Positions 50,301-58,725 of a DNA stretch of 64,000 nucleotides are shown here, one piece after another. The notes beneath the pieces are model-generated. The model was not told the origin of the DNA, searched no databases, and was given only the letters and a program-made list of their open reading frames with translations. The stretch is from NCBI GenBank assembly GCA_037042185.1, contig JAXQJY010000033.1, positions 310,001 through 374,000 of the forward strand, in the 5' to 3' direction. Source of the DNA: Sordariomycetes sp. S80-01Y. Lineage: Eukaryota; Ascomycota; Sordariomycetes. The position numbers and the translations under genes are program-made. Each line of letters starts with the position of its first letter. Position 1 is the first letter of the stretch.

Positions 50301-51662
50301 GTCGTAATATATCTTCATATGCTTTCGCGAAATAGCCTTGGACTTCTTCGCTGTTTGTGGTCCCGGGGAATGAATGCCGAGGAAACATGAGGTTTCCGGA
50401 GAGGGTCGCAAAGCGTCGACATCTACTATGGCCGCTCCTGGGGTATGTGATACGTATCGTCGGTCGCTCTGCAACTCTTCCTCATTCATGTCCACATCCA
50501 TCGCTTCGCCATCGTCGGCGGATTTGGGCTTTTCACGGCGGCTGTCTGCATCGTCACCGCTGTGCGATTCGGGGCCGCAAATGCCACCCTTCTCACTGAC
50601 ATATGACTGCGCCATCTTTCTGCTATCAGATCCCGGCGCACGTCCGCTCATCTGCATTTGGCGGGCGAGTTCAGCTCTCTTCTGATGCACGCTGGCCTTT
50701 TTCAGCGCCGCTCGATCACGACCAATGACAACCGTGTATGTGGTGACTTGAAAAGTGCCGTCGGCGAACTCTATCCTCGCAAAACATGGCAATGTCTCGC
50801 TGCCGTTGACGCCTGATTCCTGAGCCAGCTCGTAAGCAGCTGGGAGATAAGTGTCCCTCCCAATACTGGGAAAGATTTGCTGAGGAGTGACCGTCTCTGG
50901 CTGCTGGTGGCGAACCGCCGCGGGGGTTGTAAACAAGTTACTTGGAGGATAGGTCCAAGAATCACCCCACATGCCGTCCATGATTGCCTTGTCTTGGGGT
51001 CTTGTCAATGTATCCCCAGCAGTACTTGTTTGTGGTTGTTGACCATCGGTCGCGACTCTTTGCAAGCTGAGGCTGTTCGCAGGTACAATCTCGGCAGCGT
51101 CACCTAGCGTGCTAGGCCCTACTGGTGCCGGGGACGCAACGTTTGTTTCGAGTCTTTCTGGAGGTGCAGGAGTCGCAGGTATGTCGCGTGCCGGTGGTTG
51201 ATGAGCCTGGTGAGGCGCTTCGGTCTGGGGTAAGGAGGATTCGTTGCTCGGGGTCGCAGGGCGTGTCGAGGTGGTATCGTCGGGCGCCTCGGTCTTTATT
51301 CGTTGATGAGAGCTGTTCGGTTCTGGAAGGCTCGCTGCTGTGATTGATGATGAAGTTGGGTTCGGGGGTTTGCCCTCTACTTCAGCCGCAGAGGTCGCCA
51401 TGGTCGAATCTATCGCATTAGACTCGGAAGGCTGAACCTTGGGCGGCAGCGTTGCCGAGCTAGAAAGCGCATCGTTCGACTCACGCGCTTGCTCAACCCT
51501 AGGGGTTTGCGGCCGCTGGCTGGGAGATGCCCCGGGGTTGGCGCAGGAGTCGTCGTCAAGATCCATCATGTCCGAAGCAGCGGGCGCGACCGGCCCTGGA
51601 GCGGCAACAGGGACCTGAGTCTGGGCCTGAGCCGGAGCAGCAGCAGCGCTGGACGAAGTCAT
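47361..51662 (-). CDS. FHL1: Fhl1-like FHA/forkhead transcription factor with AT-hooks, 1433 aa
   Basis: In yeast Fhl1 controls ribosomal-protein genes and affects rRNA processing; the same role here is inferred from domain make-up. It is a single uninterrupted frame. An FHA domain begins at about 290 (CFARIEFADGTFQVTTYTVV, then IGRDRAALKKA) and is completed at about 442-500 (ISRKHMKIYYDKYEGVF, GDWLQIKDIRFQFLI), so roughly 120 residues of acidic/charged sequence are inserted in the FHA fold. Two AT-hooks follow, KKRGPGRPPKNG at about 646 and KRKVGRPRKH at about 688. The winged-helix forkhead domain lies at about 755-845 (NYCQMIDEKLTPAGREGLTL, then KGWESSVRHNLIGNDAF). After that come Gln-rich stretches and a final Gln/Ala/Pro-rich low-complexity tail of about 300 residues. 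A further helical segment at 1020-1180 (RTRKQLHQGLSDAKCPNPDE) is unassigned. The start ATG 51662 gives MTSSSAAAAPAQAQTQ. Forkhead assignment is secure, the Fhl1 name likely. Confidence 0.87.
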   Translation of the reverse strand: MTSSSAAAAPAQAQTQVPVAAPGPVAPAASDMMDLDDDSCANPGASPSQRPQTPRVEQARESNDALSSSATLPPKVQPSESNAIDSTMATSAAEVEGKPPNPTSSSITAASLPEPNSSHQRIKTEAPDDTTSTRPATPSNESSLPQTEAPHQAHQPPARDIPATPAPPERLETNVASPAPVGPSTLGDAAEIVPANSLSLQRVATDGQQPQTSTAGDTLTRPQDKAIMDGMWGDSWTYPPSNLFTTPAAVRHQQPETVTPQQIFPSIGRDTYLPAAYELAQESGVNGSETLPCFARIEFADGTFQVTTYTVVIGRDRAALKKASVHQKRAELARQMQMSGRAPGSDSRKMAQSYVSEKGGICGPESHSGDDADSRREKPKSADDGEAMDVDMNEEELQSDRRYVSHTPGAAIVDVDALRPSPETSCFLGIHSPGPQTAKKSKAISRKHMKIYYDKYEGVFKSQGLHNNGYFLNDTLRRVEPVVLKSGDWLQIKDIRFQFLITGVAVGCTGGEDLSKAKDSMRSGGKSMSFDFVQNPDAQTRDTSEELSSPDARMVGDVEEQMQQKVEEVEQKPTKTSPKLKSSPKQKASPKTSPKAKKASPTRSPSSAQAAPVQPKPNGEARQSLPQAQPTSMEGIEIPEGFLSKKRGPGRPPKNGIMSKRQQRELKKLQEQQEKERAAELPPPEEPIKRKVGRPRKHALPEGAELPAEKRQAMEGLPDVLDGGEEKKPKEKKTKPTRPKSPPLQLNREDYTEEQLAKPSKNYCQMIDEKLTPAGREGLTLKQIYKRIATEWPYFHFGTETKGWESSVRHNLIGNDAFAKDEERGVWYRRSDVDIDAGKKTQKRDRSPTMHQSAQHLNQQRQYYAAGQHMPQPQNGYLPQYHQAYPVANQQMQQPGQPNRPVQYGQPIQAPLATGQQSTPQQPGFPPAQATGQAGPAAPQNAPYGQPHQQQPAAQYRPANGGNIPAQPAQQPASRQAASPPQPDPQASNAVDPNIRPHIEPHLVALVNRTRKQLHQGLSDAKCPNPDEILWSAIDRALGIKKENSSGNNKQMEAIAAKGINSLIEGAISKYRPNNPDGTPPYKTLLDPEISRHLVNFRESVIGALKNKFTEDEAHEMTNHAIVTALGFTDRPPFAKDAANKFSKVLQGNVKNLLNKLPTRVQMKEHEALLRGGTPSSRSAATPTPVRAAASPVAGAAVNMVPVPPRQGSAAMSPPAPDVAVKSTPPQAAAPTSGAAQPQPAGQTAMSPPVQGPPPPVQQPTAATVQRAPTTEQRPGAPISQQAQAQAQAQGPIQPQPSAQSQPLLPTAPVPAPQQAQSQPQVQAQTQATQPQAPVTTSASAAQQAQPQGQTPVTSQVDAPKPPIDANPGQPQAQTQQLAQNQGATQTQEPSKAQIPTPPQPQAPAVPQNQPQAQTEQPKAPTTASTEAPNNQA

Positions 51663-52580
51663 CGCTGTGCCCTCATGCGCAGCTCCTTCGTGCTTAAGCC
51701 TCGGGCGTGTGGGAGATGCGCGTCGCGCCGGTGTCGAAAAAAGCCCGTCGTTGAGTTCAAGTTCGGCGGAGTTGTTGACAGTGGAGTCTCGGACGGGCAG
51801 TTGAGAGTCTCTTTTGCGCCTCTGGGGTCCGTCGGCCGCGATGCCGAGCCCATCGCCTGGCTCAGGACGAAGCCTGATTGGTCACGGGGGTTGACTCCCC
51901 TCCACTGTCCCTACCAGGCTACTGGACAGTCGCTCACCGAGCCTCACCGAGAATAAACAACATGGCCGACTAGCAACCCCTTTTCAAGCGTCATGGCCAG
52001 TTCCCGCCAGAGTAGCTGAACCAGCACCAGTCCCAACTGGGCAGACTGCCAGAACTACTGAAGATATCACCATTAATCAGCCGTCTTAATTGATTAAAGT
52101 TGAGCCACTGGCTTAATCAGGCAGGTTGCGTTTCCGATGGCCAGGTTTTACCTTGGTCCGACGACGTAGCCGGAGCTTGAGCAGGATCCCACGTTCACAC
52201 ACATGAGAGATTCCAGCAAACCGAATTCGCCTAAAATATGTAGAGATTTTATAAAGACGCTTTTGCCTCCCGGGACCTGAGCCTTCGATCTAAGCATTAA
52301 CGTCGCGGTGTTACGGGAGGCCCGGCCATATCAAGAGCATGTGACCCGTTCATGAGATGACCAAGTTGGTATTGTGAACAATTTAGACCAGTTGCTCTGG
52401 GCGCAGACGTTGAAGAATCTTATCTACAGGTGGTTAAGGCAGCGATCCTGAGGAATCGGAGCTTAGATTGACTGGCAGTCACCAAAGGTTCAACTCTTCT
52501 CAACGGCGTTCTTGTTTCTATGTCCCAATTGTTGTAAATCATTCTAGAATGATGGTCGTTACCGTAAATATAGTAGTTCA
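51663..52580. other. Intergenic between Fhl1-like and molybdate transporter genes
   Basis: It should contain the promoter of the Fhl1-like gene and the 3' region of the transporter. No gene, repeat or RNA was recognised. Confidence 0.4.
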
Positions 52581-53980
52581 TCATCGTAACAACGGATCTC
52601 GCTCCGTTGAGGAAGCGGCATGCCTCCTGCTCCTATCCTGCACCAGGTCCGACAGTCTGTAAGCACCGTGGCAAAGCATACCAGCTAAAAAGCCCATGGC
52701 ATCGTTTCTAAACGCCAAGATGCCTCCCGTTGTCGTTAACATGACCGTCCACCGCTCCATGCGCTCCTCATCACACAGGTCCCGCTGCCTATGGGGCATG
52801 CCGTTGGCGACGCCGCTACCTGCAAACACAGCATCTCGCCACAGATCAGGGGCACCGTTGTTGAGACTGTTGCCTACTTTGGCGAGCTCGAGACCGGCGG
52901 CGAACACCATGATGCCAAGAAGACTCTTGGGGTAGTGACGGAGAAGATCGACGAGCGTTTCTCCGAAGACAAGGCCTAATATTATCTTGAAGATGCCGAG
53001 CATGATGATACTGGCGCCGCTGCGGGCTCCGAAGCGGTATTGAGCCGCAAGCCCACCCGCTCCATGGCAGACGGGCATTGCGCCGAGCCACGTCCCCGCG
53101 AGGTTCATAAACGCCACACTGAGACCCATGGAAGTGACTGAAGGTGCGGGTAGATCTGGGAGAAGATCGTTTGACAGCTGGCTCACCGCAACAATGGAGT
53201 TGAGCGTCGTCAGCGGTAGCTGTCCAATGGCCATCCATAACGATGGCAGACCACTGCCAGCCCAGCTTGGCATAACAAACCGTGGATTCCATACGTGAAT
53301 ACCCGGTAAGTCTTCCTTCATGGTCACGGCCATGATAACAGAGAAGATTAGTGCCAACACGAAGGACAGGAACGCGTAAGGGAACCTTTTCGCCCGTTGA
53401 GTACCGATCAAAACTAAGAATGCCGCTATCGCCCACAGCCTGTTGTCAAGCACAGGATGCGCCCAGGAGAGAGGCTTCAGTAAGGATGACCCCGCGCCAA
53501 GAACAAGGGAGAGACCCGCGCCCATCTGGATGCCCTTCACAACAGGAATAGGGATTACTTGGACAATCCAGCGGAGGAGGCCTGTGATGGATAGAAACAG
53601 GACGGCAAGGGATACATATTGGCCTGCGGCAAGAACGACGGGCATGGATGGGTCGGTGCGCCCAGCGATGGCGGCTGAGGCGATGGCCTGGCTGGCGTCA
53701 GCTACATGTAGTTGCACGCATCACCGATGAGAATATCCACCTTCATGGGCTGCACTGGCAGCGGAATGCCGAAGACGAGGCCGGTGAGAACATTGAAAGC
53801 ACCTGAGAAGACGAGCGTTGAGTCAAGTTCGATAGACCCTTGAACTGCGAGAGCGATCATGAGAGGGAGCAGGGTGCCCAGGTCACCGAGAGAGCCCGAG
53901 ACCTCGGACAAGGGCGAGCTGCGAAGAGTTGCAACATTGTGGCGGTTAAGTCGACGCAGATGGTCCAGCCACAACGCCAT
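52581..53980 (-). CDS. MOT1-type molybdate transporter, ~448 aa
   Basis: A high-affinity molybdate importer related to the sulfate permease (SulP) family but lacking the STAS domain. The model is complement(join(52581..53687, 53741..53980)). The 53-nt intron (53688-53740) restores the family motif PVQPMKAIASAAIA; without splicing the first exon stops early. Other landmarks are SEVSGSLGDLGTLLPLMIAL, the motif IPIPVVKGIQMGAGLSLVLG, and PVCHGAGGLAAQYRFGARSG, the second MOT1 signature. About ten hydrophobic segments are present. ATG 53980 opens MALWLDHLRRLNRHN; the frame extends a little upstream only with a non-ATG codon, so an additional upstream exon is possible. Location is the plasma membrane or vacuole (inference). 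Molybdate feeds the molybdenum cofactor for nitrate reductase; no Mo-cofactor gene is adjacent. Confidence 0.9.
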
Positions 53981-56332
53981 GTTGCATGTGAGGCAAAATA
54001 TGCGAAGTTGGATGTTGATACTCAACGGCTAGGTTGACGACGAAGCTCCGGAAGTCGGATGACCTCGGCACAGTGCGTATCATAGCTTCAATGGTTCACA
54101 ACAGTGCCAACAGCACCGTGTCTGTTTTCACAGGGTTGTGCGCCGTCTTTCCCGAACGGCACCAGGATCTCTCGGAAAGTGGGATCATGGTGTGAATAAA
54201 TGCTTGGTGGCGGGTGCGAATACCTCGACGTGAGAAGTGAAGCTGGGTATTGATACCGTGCCACCGCTTTCCGTGGCACAATACGCAATGGGTTTGGGGA
54301 AGGCTGGGCCCTGTGACCCCAGGAGGCTGGCGTTCTTCTGTGAGGCCTTTATGCCATTTGCTCGCTCCCAGGCAATACAAATAAGCTCGTCGGGCTCTCC
54401 GGCCATGTGTGTGGTCTGAGCTAACGCAGTCAAGACACCTGACGGAACGCATCTTAGTCTTTGACGGCCCCCGGGCTGTTGATTGCCAATTGGCGATACC
54501 AATTGGCCGAGGAAACCAGCTCACTGCACCTTGCCAGTCCGTCTCTCGGCAGTGAAGCTGCGGCGCGAATCGCCAACTGAAGCGCATCGGGGATATGCGG
54601 GGCGGGACGCTGGGCGCCCATCGCGTGACTCTGGGGTTCTGAAGTGGGAGCCAGGGCAACCAGGATCGCGAAATGCGCGTCGATGACGAGGATCTGGAGG
54701 CCGCCCGACTATATTTACGACGCACTCGCGCCCTTGACAGGGCTGGGAGCCCGTGAGCCAGCCTAGCGAGGAAGGATGAGACAGCTCCTCGGCAATCTGC
54801 CGTCTTGATAATGCCTCGATATTTCGTCGGAGGGCCTTCGCGACTTGGGCATACATGGACACACTGACATAAGAAAGTACGTACCGTGCTCCGTAATTGC
54901 TGGCTCTTGATGCCGCGGGAGATGGGAGCGGCTTCGCCCATCGGCGCGTACGGATGCGGCTGGAGCAGCAGCCTGGCAGGCCTGGGCGCGAGCTGGGAAT
55001 ACCTCGGAGCTGTTTTCATCACTGGCCCTCAAGTTCCCATCATCCCACGGCCGAGCCCAAAATTCGCGCAGCCGCGACTCGTCCTTTGCGCGAGGCCAGA
55101 AAAGAAAATCGACGGGAGGGTCCCTGCAGTCCCCAGAAATCCTCACCGCGCGAATTGGAGGTGGATAACGGCGCCGAGTGGATTTTCGATGATATGAGTG
55201 CCGTGTTCCCGAGTCGACGCGAGCAGCGACGCCGCACGAATCAGGGAAAATTGTTTGCTGGCCGGTGCACCGAGCCGAGTGGTTTCTCAGGTTTTTCTTT
55301 TGATTTACTGCGCACCCTCTACGGGCGCTTGGGGTGTGGAATATGGCTGATGATGATCAAACGGGAGAAATGTTGCTGTGCTAAGATGCTGATTTGGGCC
55401 AATCGAGCCTCGGCCGGGGCCCGACTTGGCTTCTCTCGAGCGCCCTCAAATAGAGCCAAGACACGGTGTCAAAGACGCGTGGGATGAGCTCCTTGCGACA
55501 AATTCGGACGCCTCGAGGCGAGCAGGGACCAAAAGAGCGCTGGAAGGAGCGGACCACGGCACCGGTGCTAACCCGCGCTCTTAACAGGTGCCATCGGTCG
55601 CTCTTGCCGGTCGGTGGCCTCTGCAGACCGCAAAAGCAGGCGTGACATCACGGCACGACCTCCACTTTTCACCTTGCGGTGTTAGTGACGGCGACCCACC
55701 GGGCCAGACTGGCACTGTTAGTGGGACTAAGGTATCCGGGAGTGGAAGCGGCCTTTTCTGCAGGCGATCATCGCAACAAAACGGCCTTTGCTCGCTCACC
55801 TCCATCTCTGACTCTCTTCTCCTCCCTTTCCCGCCTTTGCCCTGTCCTCTGCCCAATCTCTGCGAATCTTGGTAGGTCCTCCCCCGACTCCTCCCCAGAA
55901 GCTCGTCCGTTGTCCGTCGTCCGATGGCGATTCTGCACATGGAGATTTGATTTCCGCCTCGTCCGGCCTGCGACACGACCCGGGGCAAAAGCTTCCCTGC
56001 GCAGCCGCGCCCGGGTTGCGTTGTGGGCGTGATGCGATGGTTGCCGAGCGCAGTCAACACTGCCAATGTCTCAACGACGGCATTCCAGACGAGCACATGA
56101 ACAATCCAATTCGACATGATCGCCCACCTTATTTTCTTCTGCATCAACAGACTCGGTCGCAAACTCAGCCCGGCTGCCAATTGAAGCTGTCGCATCACTC
56201 TCTACGCCCACCCACCGTGTCCCGACGACTGGATTAGAGCTTATGACACATCGTCTCGAACTATTAAGCTAACTTTGACTCTCGCAGTCCGGTCCATCCC
56301 TCTCTCCTCCACACACACAAAATCAGATCACA
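53981..56332. other. 2.35 kb divergent intergenic region
   Basis: It contains the promoters of the transporter and the small membrane protein. The minus-strand open frame 54096-55022 is Arg/Ser/Pro-rich without motifs and is probably chance. A C/T-rich block at about 55796-55865 (CTCTTCTCCTCCC type) is typical of leaders or promoters of expressed fungal genes and belongs to the plus-strand gene downstream. Confidence 0.4.
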
Positions 56333-56633
56333 ATGGCCGCCATCGACCAAATCATCACCCGCGACCTCGTCGCTCGCGAGCTGATCAAGCGCAAGAACTG
56401 GGCTGCGCGTGAGCCCGGTGTGATGGTCGTCTTCTGCATCGTCTTCGTTGGTACGCTACCACCCACCCTGCTGATCCAACCACCTGCTTCCACGCAGCTT
56501 GACGCTGGCTGAGAGCACACGGCACCGGTGACGATCAAGTTTGCTAACTGGACCTCTAGTTGCTGTCGGCTTGATCTCCCTCTGGATTTACAAGACCATG
56601 CAGAGGCGCAAGGCCGCCAAGTCCACCGTCTAG
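56333..56633 (+). CDS. Small single-pass membrane protein, 63 aa
   Basis: I do not recognise a named family. The model is join(56333..56450, 56560..56633). The 109-nt intron has GTACGC at the donor, a perfect GCTAAC branch, and CTCTAG at the acceptor. The protein starts MAAIDQIITRDLVARELIKR and has a hydrophobic helix at about 31-51 (MVVFCIVFVVAVGLISLWIY) followed by a basic tail (KTMQRRKAAKSTV). The basic tail after the helix suggests an N-out or tail-anchored-like topology in ER or mitochondrial membrane (inference). A clean Kozak-like context (ACAATGG), a C/T-rich leader and good splice signals support a real gene. It is too short for simple open-frame scans. It lies convergent with the lipase gene. 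Confidence 0.8.
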
Positions 56634-57268
56634 ACGATCTTCTAGCTGGCGAAGGGACTTGTGGCAAACTGGGAAGGGAAATTGGACGAGGAGGATAGAT
56701 GATGACGTTGATCGGTTGATGGTCCGTCAAGCGCACCTGCGTCACGCGACAGCGTACCGGGACTTGACGTGATCTTCATCAGGGATGGTTTCGACGACTG
56801 GCACAACCGGCGAAGTGGTGTTATATCTTGCGTGCTTCCATCTTGGGCGTGGGATCTTGCTGACCGGCCGAGACTCCCCGCTGCAACGCCCTCAATTCTG
56901 CTGGACGACTTTCTATGCTGTTGTTCAGGGTATCTACTGCTACTTTCGACCCTTTAATACATCAACATCATCTACATCCTTGGCGCCTTCAGATGCCGCA
57001 GCGCATTTTTCTTATGATGCTGTGCATGTATTGCATTCCTAGCTGACCATCGAACGCAGTATGATGACTTGGCGGTGTCGCGTTCGCCGGGAACCCCCAA
57101 GGAGGATGCGATCTACCCGAGGAATAGGTCAGATGATTATCGAACTCAAACTGCAGCTTCTGATGCTGAAAGGGACTTGATTACGCGCTGGAGTTCTCAC
57201 GCTAAAACTGTCATGGTGAGACGAGTATATCTATCTATTATGCGCCCAGGCAGCCGCCTTTCCGCAAT
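56634..57268. other. Convergent intergenic spacer
   Basis: This holds the 3' ends of the small membrane protein and lipase genes. No gene is seen. Confidence 0.4.
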
Positions 57269-58282
57269 CTAGTGTCCCTCCTTCGCTAGCATATCCGCAA
57301 CCCCCAGATAGAAAGCCACGGCGTTGAACAGCCTCCTCATGCCCATAACCTCTCTGAACCGCCATCTAATTTCATTACTCCAGTTGATCAGATCCAAATG
57401 ACTCACGCCAACCAGCGTCCCCTTGTACTCGCCCCATCTACTGCTGCCCACACTCACCAGCCCGTCGTTCTTGCCTTCCTTTTCCTCCAGCACCCTCCAA
57501 GACTGCCGGAAAGGAGATAGGAGGGGAGGGATTGAGCAAGTGGCGCCGTACGAGTAGTAGCTCGTCGAGGGCACATCGGGGACGGAGGGGTTGAAGTTCT
57601 GGGAAAGGTAGGTCTGCGTTAGCTGGGAGAAGGCTTCCGTCCCAAGCCCGAGGGATGATATAAGGCCGTAGAGCTTGGGCAGATGTATGGGACCCCCGCC
57701 CGCCTCGTCTAGGAGAACGTCCGCAAAGTAGCTACCCCGATGCGGCGTCGCCACCGTTACCAAGCTCGCGACGTCCACGCCTTTGGGAGCGTCGCGGGAG
57801 ATCATATACCTCGCGTCCAAGCCCCCCATCGAGTGTGCGATGACATTGACCTTCTGGCCCTCCTGGCTCCCGAAAGCGCCCTCGATGTCGCCCTTCAGCT
57901 TCCTCGCCCGGTCCTCGATGCTGCTGCTCGGCGGGACCTCTGCGCAGAGCACCCGCGCCCCCTGCCCCTCGAGCGCGTCCTTGATTCCGTGCCAGTACTG
58001 GATGGAGGGGAGGAAGGGGATGGGGGTGAGCTCGTTGAAGCCGAGGAGGCCGTGGGCCAGGACTATGGGGTGGCGAGGCATGGAGTAGGACGGGCGGAGG
58101 GCGGAGAAGGTGTCTGTGATTTCAGGACCGAGATCTTCTATTCGCGGGTCTCTGAGACGTTGATGAGAGGACGAGAAGTGCCGGGCAAGGGGCTCATGGT
58201 GAGGGTTGAGTTTACACCGTGCTGGTGCAATGCGGGAGCAGCGCAGGGCCCGAGGCCCGCAGACGCGAAATGTGAGGATCAT
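57269..58282 (-). CDS. Alpha/beta-hydrolase lipase, probably mitochondrial, 337 aa
   Basis: A triacylglycerol-lipase-like serine hydrolase. It is a single-exon frame starting MILTFRVCGPRALRCSR. The first 45 residues are rich in Arg/Ser and lack acidic residues (ARHFSSSHQRLRDPR), which fits a mitochondrial presequence. The catalytic domain starts at about 70 with PIVLAHGLLGF, the oxyanion-hole HG motif. The nucleophile elbow is AHSMGGLDARY (Ser at about 150). The acid residue is likely the Asp of KNDGLVSVGS and the base is the His of VGVSHLDLINW. TVATPHRGSYFADVL is also typical of this lipase branch. Length is normal. Tandem with the arrestin gene upstream, 443 bp apart, without evidence of shared function. 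Confidence 0.9.
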   Translation of the reverse strand: MILTFRVCGPRALRCSRIAPARCKLNPHHEPLARHFSSSHQRLRDPRIEDLGPEITDTFSALRPSYSMPRHPIVLAHGLLGFNELTPIPFLPSIQYWHGIKDALEGQGARVLCAEVPPSSSIEDRARKLKGDIEGAFGSQEGQKVNVIAHSMGGLDARYMISRDAPKGVDVASLVTVATPHRGSYFADVLLDEAGGGPIHLPKLYGLISSLGLGTEAFSQLTQTYLSQNFNPSVPDVPSTSYYSYGATCSIPPLLSPFRQSWRVLEEKEGKNDGLVSVGSSRWGEYKGTLVGVSHLDLINWSNEIRWRFREVMGMRRLFNAVAFYLGVADMLAKEGH

Positions 58283-58725
58283 GATGGCCGTATCATCGTC
58301 GCATCTCAGATACGGACGTCTCGCATTGAATTTGAGACTGAGATTGTGAGAATGTTTCGCGAAGTTTTGAGCCTACGCGGTGACGGAGCCGACTCGAGTC
58401 GCGGTACGTCCGAGTTCGAGAAGTTCAAGGAGCTTGTGTGGGTCTGCTGCATTTGACGTCACCAGGCCGAGGCCGGAAATCCAGGGTCTTCTGGGCAGTC
58501 GGGCAATCAATGCATGTTGCAAGTAAGCGCTCGATGTGCGCATATGGACATTGCGATTTAACGGTGTTTGAAATAATCGAATTCTTGGTCGTCGTCCCCG
58601 TCATCATCTTCATTATCGTCTAACCTTCATGCTCTCGTAACACGGCTCAACTATTGACAGGCCATGCGCAAGACGGCGTACACCGACTTGGGGCCCCCCT
58701 TACAAAGAAAACATCATCTAGGCCC
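58283..58725. other. Intergenic between lipase and arrestin-like genes
   Basis: Lipase promoter plus arrestin 3' end. No gene seen. Confidence 0.4.

Noticed and set aside
54096-55022. 308-residue minus-strand open frame
   Set aside because: Arg/Ser/Pro-rich, no motif, several competing frames on both strands; typical of GC-rich non-coding DNA.
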